The translations under genes and the position numbers were made by a program. A model generated the notes under the pieces. It made no database searches. It saw only the letters and a list, made by a program, of their open reading frames with translations, and was not told where the DNA came from. Shown here piece after piece: positions 23,925-32,132 of a stretch of 64,000 nt of DNA; positions within the stretch are counted from its first letter, which is position 1, and each line of letters begins with the position of its first letter. The DNA is from UBA1764 sp045642565 (GTDB lineage Bacteria; Bacillota; Clostridia; Peptostreptococcales; Anaerovoracaceae): NCBI GenBank assembly GCA_045642565.1, contig JAZUJE010000022.1, forward strand, positions 1 through 64,000, given 5' to 3'.

Positions 23925-25001
23925 TTACTCAACTATATCAATTGTTTTTGCTTGTTCAATAATTCTTTTAGCAGAGCTGATATTTCTATCACGTATGCCA
24001 TATAATGTATCAAAGAATCTGCACATACCGTTTTCTCCAAGTCCGTTTCTGATAATGTAAACCATGCACAAATTTTGCACACCTATTGTTTCGGATAATA
24101 TATCAAGGTCTGTTCCGCCAATCTGAAGAGCGGCAAGTCTATATGCATCTTCTGAATATTTCTTTCTTAATCTTTCTATATCGCCAATTGTGGTAAAGCC
24201 AAGATTTTTAAATATTATAAGGAACTGAAGCATAGTATGCTTTTGGACCTCAGCTTTGTTTATAGAAGCAATTCTGGAATTTAATTTATCAAAAGGCCCT
24301 ATTGCCAAATACGATTTAAATGTATCACCATTAAGCTCAAGATCATCAAATTTTCCGCCTTTTACTAATGCACTTACCTTGCGTCTGTACTCGGCTAATT
24401 CTCCTATGATGTCGGAAAATTCCTGATCTGCAATCTCAAGAACTCCGGCCAAACGATTAAGAGCTCTTATATATTCACGAGGAACTTCAACATCGGATTT
24501 GTATCCGGTATCATGATATGCTGTAGCCCAAACGTGCTGAAGAGCAGTTCTCATCTGAAGCTCAAATCTATATTCGTTAATTTCAGGTTTAAATTCATCA
24601 TAATAAAGTTTTTTAGGAATTCTGCATATGTAATGAAGTGACATATATCCAAATTGATCCGGATCGAGCATCTTTCGTTTGTCTACAGAATTTTCCCAAT
24701 CGATTTCAAAGTTCTTTTCTATTAGTGATGCGATCTTATCTACTTCTGATGAATAGAAAGTGATGACACGCACACCAAGAACATCTGTAATGTCTGAAAT
24801 GCTTGAATATTTTTGGCCCTTTAGCTCGAGCTTTCCAATTAAACTTTCTTGCTTTTTCACCCTCGCTTCAAGAGCTGTAACTATAATTCCATTTTCATTT
24901 AAAAGATTGCTAATTTTATCTACCACAATATCACGCATCTTTTCAAAAGATGCATAATTTGAGATATATTCATCTACAATCTTTTTTGAATGTAAATCCA
25001 T
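23925..25001 (-). CDS. RelA/SpoT-domain (p)ppGpp synthetase-like protein
   Basis: A 358-residue protein with a RelA/SpoT nucleotidyltransferase domain (residues ~20-170) and no HD hydrolase, TGS or ACT domain. Synthetase motifs are intact: R47-x-K49-x3-S53-x3-K57, ITDVLGVRV (D73), DPDQFGYMSLHYI, and FELQMRTALQHVWATAYHDTGY with catalytic-type E147. The remaining ~190 residues are helical and unlike RelP/RelQ small synthetases, so this is a distinct long single-domain form. Product nucleotide (pppGpp, ppGpp or a variant) is not predictable. It is probably co-transcribed with the sensor phosphatase/kinase. Confidence 0.85.
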   Translation of the reverse strand: MDLHSKKIVDEYISNYASFEKMRDIVVDKISNLLNENGIIVTALEARVKKQESLIGKLELKGQKYSSISDITDVLGVRVITFYSSEVDKIASLIEKNFEIDWENSVDKRKMLDPDQFGYMSLHYICRIPKKLYYDEFKPEINEYRFELQMRTALQHVWATAYHDTGYKSDVEVPREYIRALNRLAGVLEIADQEFSDIIGELAEYRRKVSALVKGGKFDDLELNGDTFKSYLAIGPFDKLNSRIASINKAEVQKHTMLQFLIIFKNLGFTTIGDIERLRKKYSEDAYRLAALQIGGTDLDILSETIGVQNLCMVYIIRNGLGENGMCRFFDTLYGIRDRNISSAKRIIEQAKTIDIVE

Positions 25002-25041
25002 ATTATCTTACCTTCTAAAATAATACTCTATGAACAGCAAA

Positions 25042-25068
25042 ACAGGTCTTTGTAAAGCAAAGACCTGT
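25042..25068 (-). terminator. Terminator between the STAS gene and the RelA-like gene
   Basis: ACAGGTCTTTG and CAAAGACCTGT form a perfect 11-bp stem with a 5-nt loop, followed on the minus strand by TTTTGCTG. Its short T-run may allow partial read-through. Confidence 0.8.
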
Positions 25069-25084
25069 CATAAAGTGCTAATAA

Positions 25085-25378
25085 TTATTCAATAGTTAAA
25101 ATATCTGCGAAACCTGTTATTTCAAACACTTCCATAATAGTTTCGTTAACATTCTTAATAACCATCTTGCCTTGAGCATTCATTGTCTTTTGTGATGCAA
25201 GAAGAACTCTTAAGCCTGCGGAAGAAACATATTCAAGACCGGTGAAATCAAGAGTTAATTCCTTAATTCCGGCGAGTGATGAAAGTTCCTTTTCGAGTTC
25301 AGGAGCAGTGCTTGTATCAAGCCTACCTACAACTGCTACATTAAGTTTTTCACCATCAAGATTTTTATTGATTGTCAT
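25085..25378 (-). CDS. STAS-domain anti-sigma-factor-antagonist-like protein
   Basis: A 97-residue single STAS domain of the SpoIIAA/RsbV type. Strand pattern and motif LDFTGLEYVSSAGLRVLLAS match; S52/S53 correspond to the serine that RsbW/SpoIIAB kinases phosphorylate and PP2C phosphatases restore. Its natural partners are the kinase and phosphatase domains of the 937-residue protein encoded downstream. No sigma factor or separate RsbW lies in the window. It is preceded by GAGGTG and followed by a terminator. Confidence 0.92.
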   Translation of the reverse strand: MTINKNLDGEKLNVAVVGRLDTSTAPELEKELSSLAGIKELTLDFTGLEYVSSAGLRVLLASQKTMNAQGKMVIKNVNETIMEVFEITGFADILTIE

Positions 25379-25429
25379 ATTTACACCTCTGTATAATCAT
25401 TTGCTAATATACCCTATTATTGTATCAAA

Positions 25430-26035
25430 TTATAAGCTATTTAGCCACAATAATATATAAGTTCCTTCCGAATATTTTGTAAAAAAGTCAATTTTCAAAG
25501 CCGAACATAGCTTTATTGCTATAAAAAACAGCACAAAACACTGTAATAAGCCATAAATAAAGCCTAAAGTGCCATCAAAAGTCCTAATTATCGGCAATTC
25601 TGTGATTTTTCCCGCAATTTTGCCTATAAGACTAAAAATAATGATAGATAATAGCAATATTATAATAAATAATGCTATATGGGCAAATTCCTTAGTTACA
25701 TCTTCTGCAAGCTTTGCAACACCCTCGGAGACATCTATACGGCTTAAGACTATGCCCAGGATGCCGTTTTGCCCTTGCATATCGGCTACCATTTCTTCAA
25801 GGCTTTGAGTCAGTTTGTCATTAACCAATGGGAAGAGCAAATTTGCAAAAGGCTCTTCTAAAGCTTTTGAGCCAAATATAGCAGCTACAAATGAAAAAAT
25901 TACAACCACTATAGGCATAATGCATTTGCAAAAGCCTTTCTTCGAGCAAACAACTGCGAAAATTAAAAATATTAATATGCAAAGAGCGTCTGCAATAACG
26001 CTACTTAAATTCGTAAGAGTTAAATACTGTTCCAT
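25430..26035 (-). CDS. CvpA-like membrane protein
   Basis: A 201-residue protein with about four transmembrane helices (near residues 12-30, 38-55, 118-138 and 158-180). IRTFDGTLGFIYGLLQCFVLFF resembles the conserved LNRLLGALFGLLKG segment of CvpA/colicin V production proteins. Family function is not settled; links to envelope stress and purine regulation exist in other bacteria. Its start lies inside the end of yfcE (35-nt overlap). Family call is moderate. Confidence 0.65.
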   Translation of the reverse strand: MEQYLTLTNLSSVIADALCILIFLIFAVVCSKKGFCKCIMPIVVVIFSFVAAIFGSKALEEPFANLLFPLVNDKLTQSLEEMVADMQGQNGILGIVLSRIDVSEGVAKLAEDVTKEFAHIALFIIILLLSIIIFSLIGKIAGKITELPIIRTFDGTLGFIYGLLQCFVLFFIAIKLCSALKIDFFTKYSEGTYILLWLNSL

Positions 26036-26552
26036 TATCTAATTCCTTTTGGCAAAGCAAATGTCCATCAAAAGTCATATAGCTTGCCTTACTTCCACCT
26101 TTTGGGATTGATGTGCTACCGGGATTAATGAATAGGAGTCCATCTGCAATCGGTCTTATTTGAGGAATATGCGTATGTCCACACGCAAGTATATCACAAG
26201 AACCGATTGGAGGAGGATTATCAGGCCCGAAATGATGCCCATGGGTAGCAAAAATTACTTTGTCACCGACCGGAATTTGCATATAGTCTGCAGTAATAGG
26301 AAATTCTAAAACCATTTGATCAACTTCGGAATCACAATTCCCTTTTACACACCAAATTTTTTCTTTAATTGCATTAAGTTGCGATGCAACACTCATGCAA
26401 TCATACTCGCCAGGAAGCCCATTGCGTGGGCCGTGATATAAAATATCTCCAAGCAACAATATATAATCACATTTTTCATCCCAGAAATGCCCGATAAGCT
26501 TTCTTGTAGCATCAGCGCTTCCATGAATATCACTTGCAATTAATAATTTCAT
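26001..26552 (-). CDS. yfcE: YfcE-type metallophosphodiesterase
   Basis: 183 residues. A complete calcineurin-like metallophosphoesterase core: ASDIHGS (D-x-H), LLGDILYHGP (GD), VKGNCDSE (GNCD), FATHGHHFGP (GH) and CGHTHIPQ (GHTH), in the YfcE/MJ0936 order. E. coli YfcE hydrolyses phosphodiesters in vitro; the physiological substrate is unknown. It overlaps the methyltransferase gene by 23 nt and cvpA by 35 nt. Confidence 0.92.
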   Translation of the reverse strand: MKLLIASDIHGSADATRKLIGHFWDEKCDYILLLGDILYHGPRNGLPGEYDCMSVASQLNAIKEKIWCVKGNCDSEVDQMVLEFPITADYMQIPVGDKVIFATHGHHFGPDNPPPIGSCDILACGHTHIPQIRPIADGLLFINPGSTSIPKGGSKASYMTFDGHLLCQKELDNGTVFNSYEFK

Positions 26553-27306
26553 ATTTTGCTCCTAAATCATCAAGCCTCTTTTTAATTACTTTTATTGAAT
26601 CATTTTGCTCATCGCAAAGAATAAAATCTCTATTATTTTTAAATGCCACAGCTGCTGTGGTTCCGGAACCTGCAAAGAAATCTGCAACAAGCCCGCCTTT
26701 TGGGCAGCAAGCATTAATTAGCAATTCTAACAAAGCTTCAGGTTTTTGCGTTGCATAACCTGTACGTTCAGAAGAAGTTCTACCAACCATATCTATGTTT
26801 AGAACATCCTTTTGATTTACAAGGGTATACCAGCCTTTCTCATCCTGATGCTCTTGCACTCCTTTAAATCTATATGGCCGCCCTTCTCTATTATACGACT
26901 TCTCTTTCTGAGGGCAAAAATAGTAATCCGAAGTTTTTGAATATAAAAGTATAGAATCATGCTTTCTCGCAAAGCTTCTTGGCGAGGCTCCCCCACTTTT
27001 ATATGCCCAGATAATTTCATTTACAAAATTATCATATCCAAAGATCTCATCCATCATCACTTTGACATAATGAACAGCATGCCAATCAAGGTGAACAGCA
27101 ATTAAACCGGTATCACTTATTATATCTTTCATTAAAACTAATCGTTTCTTAAGAAATTCTAAATAATCATCCAGTTTTGTCCATCTGTCATCATAATTGC
27201 CATAATCAGCTTTGCTATAAAAAGGCGGGTCGATATATATAAAATCTATCGGCCCTTCAATTTTTTTTAGAACTTTTAAATTATCACCTTTATATAATAA
27301 AGCCAT
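26530..27306 (-). CDS. Orphan site-specific DNA methyltransferase (beta class)
   Basis: A 258-residue N6-adenine or N4-cytosine methyltransferase. The catalytic motif DPPFYS (about residues 26-31) comes before the S-adenosylmethionine motif DFFAGSGTT (about 213-221), so the order is beta class. A target-recognition region of about 90 residues lies between. TQKPEALLELLI precedes motif I as usual. No restriction endonuclease or specificity subunit adjoins it, so it looks like a solitary methyltransferase with a regulatory or protective role. It overlaps the chromate transporter gene by 17 nt and yfcE by 23 nt. Target sequence unknown. Confidence 0.88.
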   Translation of the reverse strand: MALLYKGDNLKVLKKIEGPIDFIYIDPPFYSKADYGNYDDRWTKLDDYLEFLKKRLVLMKDIISDTGLIAVHLDWHAVHYVKVMMDEIFGYDNFVNEIIWAYKSGGASPRSFARKHDSILLYSKTSDYYFCPQKEKSYNREGRPYRFKGVQEHQDEKGWYTLVNQKDVLNIDMVGRTSSERTGYATQKPEALLELLINACCPKGGLVADFFAGSGTTAAVAFKNNRDFILCDEQNDSIKVIKKRLDDLGAKYEIINCK

Positions 27307-27841
27307 AAAGTATTATTCCAATAGCTCCGCATATTAATATGCAAAATATTGGACCTTTTTTAAATTTAAATGTTAAAACAGCAGCAACAGCAAATGGAAT
27401 TAATGACCACCAATCAAAAGGAATAAAAACGCCTTTGGCTAAACCAAAAACTGCGGATGAAATGAATGCAATCGCTACCGGTCTTATACCAGTAACTGCT
27501 GCCTTTATCCATTTATTTTCCTTAACCTTTTCGAATAGGAATGCCGAAAGCAAAACAAGGCACGCCGGAATCAAAACAAAGCTTAAGCTAGCCATTATAC
27601 CGGCTAAAACACCATCTACTAAATATCCAACAAAGGTTGCGGAATTGATTCCTATTGGACCAGGTGTCATTTCCGCAATGGCAACCATATCTGAAAACTG
27701 CTCAATAGAAATTAATCCAAGTTTTTCAACTATTGTTTGCTGAGTTAAGCCAACTGCGGCATAGCCACCGCCAAAGGCAGCTAAACTGATTTTAATGTAT
27801 TCAAAGCAAAGTTGAAGTACAAGAGGAAAGTTATGAATCAT
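27290..27841 (-). CDS. Chromate transporter family protein (second half-size subunit)
   Basis: A 183-residue half-size CHR protein. It shows the family motifs FGGGYAAVGL near the N-terminus and AEMTPGPIGINSATFVGY, followed by hydrophobic helices. Paired short CHR proteins act together and export chromate in tested cases; the normal substrate in a gut-type anaerobe may be another oxyanion. It overlaps its partner gene by 11 nt. Confidence 0.9.
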   Translation of the reverse strand: MIHNFPLVLQLCFEYIKISLAAFGGGYAAVGLTQQTIVEKLGLISIEQFSDMVAIAEMTPGPIGINSATFVGYLVDGVLAGIMASLSFVLIPACLVLLSAFLFEKVKENKWIKAAVTGIRPVAIAFISSAVFGLAKGVFIPFDWWSLIPFAVAAVLTFKFKKGPIFCILICGAIGIILYGFII

Positions 27842-28409
27842 GCTCTGCCTCCTCTACTGTCTTATTCGCCTTAGCTGCAAAAATAATCAGCGACACAACC
27901 ACAGCCGCAATTACCATATAAAGTGCAGGAACACTAAAGAAAGCAATTGCTACAAATGCAACAATCAAAGCGATAATATTATAAATTTTTTTGAAATCTA
28001 CTTTTTTTGCAAGCTTAATTACAGCATTGACCATAATGACTATAATACATGGTCTAACACCCGTAAAGAAAGCCTGAACATAAGTATTATCAGAAACTTG
28101 CGTAAATACTGTCGCAAGAATCAATATCATAATAATGCTTGGGGTTATACAGCCGGCAATTGCAACCACAAAACCTTTTACACCTCTGCATCTGTAACCG
28201 ATAAAACCGGCGACATTAGTTGCAAGCATGCCAGGAAGAGAGTTTACAATTGAGATAACATCTAAAAAATCATCATCTGTAACCCACTGTTTTTTCGCAC
28301 AAACATTATCTTGAATAAGAGGCAGCATTGCATAGCCGCCTCCTATTGTAAATGCTCCTATTTTTAAAAATGTTACGAAAATATCTAATAGAGAAACCGT
28401 AACTGTCAC
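27831..28409 (-). CDS. Chromate transporter family protein (first half-size subunit)
   Basis: A 192-residue half-size CHR protein with KIGAFTIGGGYAMLPLI and VNSLPGMLATNVAGFIGYR, then membrane helices. The start codon is GTG, 3 nt after the stop of the nucleoside permease gene, which suggests read-through from the nup genes. It forms an adjacent pair with the next gene. Substrate is inferred from the family only. Confidence 0.9.
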   Translation of the reverse strand: MTVTVSLLDIFVTFLKIGAFTIGGGYAMLPLIQDNVCAKKQWVTDDDFLDVISIVNSLPGMLATNVAGFIGYRCRGVKGFVVAIAGCITPSIIMILILATVFTQVSDNTYVQAFFTGVRPCIIVIMVNAVIKLAKKVDFKKIYNIIALIVAFVAIAFFSVPALYMVIAAVVVSLIIFAAKANKTVEEAEHDS

Positions 28410-28412
28410 CTC

Positions 28413-29354
28413 TTATCTTGACCCCTTATCGTAAGGAACACCTTCTGCCTTTGGAGCTCTGGATTGCTTCGATGTGAAAATGAGTACAATTAAGCAAATG
28501 ATATATGGAAGCATATTGTAAATTGATCCCGGAATATTCAGGTTCTTCAAGAAATTGATACCTGCATATACATTTGACAAAGCTCTAAATAAACCAAAGA
28601 TTACAGCAGAAATTGCAATCTTATGAGGTTTCCACTGACCGAAAATCATTACAGCTAAAGCTAAGAAGCCAAAGCCTGCAACGCCGTTTTCAAATTTCCA
28701 TTCGGATACGCCTGCAGTAATATAAACTATTCCTCCGAGTCCACCAAGAAGTCCGGAAATAAGAACTCCGGCCCAGCGCATCTTATAAACATTAATTCCA
28801 ACAGAGTCAGCAGCCTGTGGATGTTCACCGCAAGCCATAAGTCTAAGACCAAACTTTGTTTTGTAAAGAACGATATATGATGCGATAAGGCAAATTACTG
28901 CAACAAGCATAAACCAGTTAAATTCAAAGTTGCCAATGTTAACTAAGAACTTTCTTTTTGGCTCTATGTACTGAATTGTTGAAGAAACGTCATTAGGATT
29001 TATCCTTGTATTCATAGCTTTTACGGCAACCGTAGCAGCAGCAGTACCAAGCATATTAAGAGCTGTACCAACAATGGTTTGATCTGCTTTAAAGTTAATG
29101 CAGGCTACGGCAAGTAAGCTTGAATAAATAACGCCGAATGCGCATGCAGCAAGTATAGTTAAAATTAAAAGTATGAAACCGTTTCCTGTAGCAGGAAAAG
29201 CCCTCATTACTAAAGCGCCACCTAAAGCACCAAGTACCATAATGCCTTCAAGTCCAAGGTTAATTACACCTGAATGTTCTGAGAAGCATCCACCGAGTGC
29301 AACAAGCATCAATACAGATGCGAAAATAATTGTATACTGAATCAGTAATGTCAT
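28413..29354 (-). CDS. Nucleoside ABC transporter permease (NupQ-type)
   Basis: A 313-residue BPD_transp_2-family inner-membrane permease. The N-terminal LGGCFSEHSGVINLGLEGIMVLGA and the SVGINVYKMRWAGVLISGLLGGLGG segment are typical of the shorter permease partnered with BMP-family binding proteins (YufQ/NupQ in Bacillus). With the permease upstream it forms the transmembrane pore. Its start overlaps the upstream permease stop by one base. Purine or pyrimidine nucleosides are the likely cargo by family. Confidence 0.92.
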   Translation of the reverse strand: MTLLIQYTIIFASVLMLVALGGCFSEHSGVINLGLEGIMVLGALGGALVMRAFPATGNGFILLILTILAACAFGVIYSSLLAVACINFKADQTIVGTALNMLGTAAATVAVKAMNTRINPNDVSSTIQYIEPKRKFLVNIGNFEFNWFMLVAVICLIASYIVLYKTKFGLRLMACGEHPQAADSVGINVYKMRWAGVLISGLLGGLGGIVYITAGVSEWKFENGVAGFGFLALAVMIFGQWKPHKIAISAVIFGLFRALSNVYAGINFLKNLNIPGSIYNMLPYIICLIVLIFTSKQSRAPKAEGVPYDKGSR

Positions 29355-30448
29355 TACTTTGCACCTCCTTCAGATTTTTTAGAAGCAATTTTAGCCATCA
29401 TCATCTTAAGGAAGAGTACGAAACCACACAAATAAATGATAATTGCAGAAATCAAATCAGAAATTTGTGCACAGTACATTGTCTTATCAACATATGCACC
29501 ACCATTAGTAATATGCTGAATAAAGAAGCTTGAGAAAATTGCTCCGATTGGATTAAGTCCGCCAAGAAATGCAGCAGCAATACCGTTGAATCCCATAGCC
29601 GGAACTGAACTTGCTGTGCACTGCCATTGTTCGAATCCGGTAAGATAGAACAATGCTGCGCCAAGTGCTGAAAGCCCTCCGGCAATTGCAAGGGTAAGAA
29701 CAATATTTCTCTTACCATTCATGCCTGCATATTTTGCAGCATGCTTGTTAAATCCGGAAGCTTTAAGTTCATATCCTAATGTAGTTTTTTCAAGAACTAC
29801 CAAAACTATAATAGCAAATATAATTGATACAGGAATTGCAATGCCTACATATATGTTATTTGCAAACAGCTTATCAAGCCCAAGAGTTGGGAGAACTGCC
29901 TGCGGAGCTTCAGTAATCAAATTGAATGTATAAGGAGATGTGCTTTCCTTTACATTATTAAGTATCATATTGCATAAATAAAGCATAATCCAGTTTAGCA
30001 TGATGCCGGAAATTACTTCGTTAACATTAAATCTTGATTTTAAAACGCCAACGATTGATCCCATGATAACTCCGGCTAAGATAGCAAGGAGAATACATGG
30101 AACCCATCCCATACCAAACTTTAAGCTGCAATATAATGCAACGCAAGCGCCTGCTGTATATTGTCCTGATGCACCGATATTAAACAAACCAACTTTATAT
30201 GCAAACAGAATTGAAAGCGAGCACATAAGAAGTGGAGCTGTCTTTACCAGTGTATTCCCCAGGTATTTCATTTTTGCAGGGCCTGATGGATAGTATAAGA
30301 AGTTTTTCATTACTGTGATAATTGCTTCAAATGCTCCATTCGGATTGATAAAGAGCAAAACAATAAATCCAATAAGTAAACCTAAAACAATACAAATAAG
30401 AGATGCAATAAAGGACTGCATGCCATCGTTTTTTAATAAATTCTTCAT
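29354..30448 (-). CDS. Nucleoside ABC transporter permease (NupP-type)
   Basis: A 364-residue larger permease of the BMP-type system, with about ten hydrophobic segments. LLMCSLSILFAYKVGLFNIGASGQY and SGFNKHAAKYAGMNGKRNI (the cytoplasmic coupling region) are characteristic of YufP/NupP. It lies 2 nt after the ATPase gene. The ribosome site is GGAGG, 6 nt before the ATG. Confidence 0.92.
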   Translation of the reverse strand: MKNLLKNDGMQSFIASLICIVLGLLIGFIVLLFINPNGAFEAIITVMKNFLYYPSGPAKMKYLGNTLVKTAPLLMCSLSILFAYKVGLFNIGASGQYTAGACVALYCSLKFGMGWVPCILLAILAGVIMGSIVGVLKSRFNVNEVISGIMLNWIMLYLCNMILNNVKESTSPYTFNLITEAPQAVLPTLGLDKLFANNIYVGIAIPVSIIFAIIVLVVLEKTTLGYELKASGFNKHAAKYAGMNGKRNIVLTLAIAGGLSALGAALFYLTGFEQWQCTASSVPAMGFNGIAAAFLGGLNPIGAIFSSFFIQHITNGGAYVDKTMYCAQISDLISAIIIYLCGFVLFLKMMMAKIASKKSEGGAK

Positions 30449-30450
30449 GG

Positions 30451-31983
30451 TTATGCCTCCTGTCTCTTTGCCCCGGCCATATAAAGACCAAGTTCGTTTT
30501 CATTAGTTTTTTTAGGATCAAGTTCGCCTACAATTTCGCCTTCATACATAACGAGGATTCTATCAGGAACATCTAAAACTTCATCCAATTCTAAAGATAC
30601 AAGTAAAACTGCTTTGCCTGCATCGCGCTGAGCAACAAGCTGTTTATGAATGTATTCAATAGCACCGACATCCAGACCTCTTGTTGGCTGAACAGCTACT
30701 AAAAGCTCTGGATCTTTATCAATTTCACGAGCGATAATTGCTTTCTGTTGGTTTCCCCCAGACATGCTTCTTGCAATTGTAATAGAACCTTGCCCGCTTC
30801 TTACATCATATTGTTCAATCAGTTTATCAGAATACTCTCTGATTGCAGGTCTATTAAGGAAAATGCCGTTTCTAAATTGTGGCTCGAAATAACGCTGAAG
30901 AACTTCGTTATATTCAAGGCTATAATCAAGAACCAAACCATGGCGATGTCTATCTTCCGGAATATGTGACATTCCCTTAAGAGTACGATTTCTTATTGTT
31001 TCATCGGTAATATCTTCACCGCAAAGATAAATCTTTCCGCCGCCTCTATGCTCAAGACCTGTAATAGCTCTTACAAGCTCTGTTTGACCATTGCCATCGA
31101 TGCCGGCAATGCAAACAATTTCACCGCGATGAACTTCAAAGCTGACATTGTTTACACCAAGTTTTCCTCTATGTGATTTTGACTCACATGTGAGATTTTC
31201 AACTTTAAGAACAGGTTCGCCCGGGCAGCACTCTGTTTTTTCTACCGAGAAACTAACGTCACGACCAACCATCATTTTTGAAAGCTCTTCTTTTGTTGTA
31301 TCGCAAGTATTTACGGTACCTATATATTTTCCTTTACGAAGTACAGATACTCTATCTGCAACTTCCATAATTTCGTTTAATTTGTGGGAAATAAAAAGAA
31401 TTGATTTTCCTTCAGCTGCAAGATTTTTCATAATCTGCATAAGTTCTTCAATCTCTTGCGGAGTAAGAACGGCTGTAGGTTCGTCAAATATAAGAATTTC
31501 ATTTTCACGATAGAGCATCTTTAAAATTTCTGTTCTTTGCTGCATACCTACCGTAATGTTTTCAATTAATGCATCCGGGTCAACAGCAAGTCCATATTTT
31601 TCAGAAAGCTCTACCACTTTTTTTCTTGCCTCTCCTTTTTGAAGCAAGCCATGTTTAGTTGTTTCAACGCCAAGAATAATATTATCAAGAACACTGAAAC
31701 ACTCTACCAACTTAAAATGTTGATGAACCATACCAATACCAAGATCGTTAGCATCGTTAGGGTTGTTAATCTTAACCTCTTTGCCATCCTTCTTGATAAT
31801 GCCTTCCTCCGCTTGATACAGACCAAAAAGAACACTCATGAGTGTTGATTTGCCTGCACCATTTTCACCAAGCAAGGCATGAATTTCACCTTTCTTAAGT
31901 TGAAGAGTAATGTTATCGTTCGCAATGATGCCAGGGAACTTTTTTGTAATGTTCAGCATCTCAATTGCATAAGGCACATCCAT
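30451..31983 (-). CDS. Nucleoside ABC transporter ATP-binding protein (NupO-type, double ATPase)
   Basis: A 510-residue protein with two ABC ATPase domains in tandem. Domain 1 has LLGENGAGKSTLMSV and EILIFDEPTAVLTPQE. Domain 2 has CIAGIDGNGQTELV, whose Walker A departs from the GKS/T form as usual in this family, and a signature MSGGNQQK. This layout is shared with sugar importers (RbsA/MglA), but the permeases and BMP binding protein point to nucleosides. It probably has an extended -10 promoter at 32022-32030 in addition to read-through from the binding-protein gene. Confidence 0.92.
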   Translation of the reverse strand: MDVPYAIEMLNITKKFPGIIANDNITLQLKKGEIHALLGENGAGKSTLMSVLFGLYQAEEGIIKKDGKEVKINNPNDANDLGIGMVHQHFKLVECFSVLDNIILGVETTKHGLLQKGEARKKVVELSEKYGLAVDPDALIENITVGMQQRTEILKMLYRENEILIFDEPTAVLTPQEIEELMQIMKNLAAEGKSILFISHKLNEIMEVADRVSVLRKGKYIGTVNTCDTTKEELSKMMVGRDVSFSVEKTECCPGEPVLKVENLTCESKSHRGKLGVNNVSFEVHRGEIVCIAGIDGNGQTELVRAITGLEHRGGGKIYLCGEDITDETIRNRTLKGMSHIPEDRHRHGLVLDYSLEYNEVLQRYFEPQFRNGIFLNRPAIREYSDKLIEQYDVRSGQGSITIARSMSGGNQQKAIIAREIDKDPELLVAVQPTRGLDVGAIEYIHKQLVAQRDAGKAVLLVSLELDEVLDVPDRILVMYEGEIVGELDPKKTNENELGLYMAGAKRQEA

Positions 31984-32021
31984 AACAATTCCTCCATTTA
32001 CCTAAAGATATAGATAATATA

Positions 32022-32030
32022 ATTATAACA
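32022..32030 (-). promoter_or_regulatory. Extended -10 promoter of the nupOPQ-like genes
   Basis: TGTTATAAT on the minus strand, about 40 nt upstream of the ATPase gene and downstream of the binding-protein terminator. No good -35 is visible, as is common for extended -10 promoters. Confidence 0.4.
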
Positions 32031-32086
32031 GGAATAGCCTATAATCGCTATATTTTTCTATACATCTGCATGTTTAAAGACATAAA

Positions 32087-32113
32087 AAATCCCTGCCTTT
32101 TAGGCAGGGATTT
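32087..32113 (-). terminator. Terminator after the BMP binding-protein gene
   Basis: AAATCCCTGCC (32087-32097) and GGCAGGGATTT (32103-32113) form an 11-bp stem followed on the minus strand by a T-run. It lies between the binding-protein gene and the ATPase/permease genes, so it should keep binding-protein mRNA in excess. Confidence 0.9.
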
Positions 32114-32132
32114 AAACTTTTAATTTAGTAAA

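Noticed and set aside
25400..25425. A sigma-B-type promoter (GGGTAT at 25414-25409, minus strand) upstream of the STAS gene
   Set aside because: The -10-like motif matches, but no GTTTAA-type -35 lies 12-15 nt upstream; the hexamer there is TATAAT-like. Chance is likely in this AT-rich spacer.
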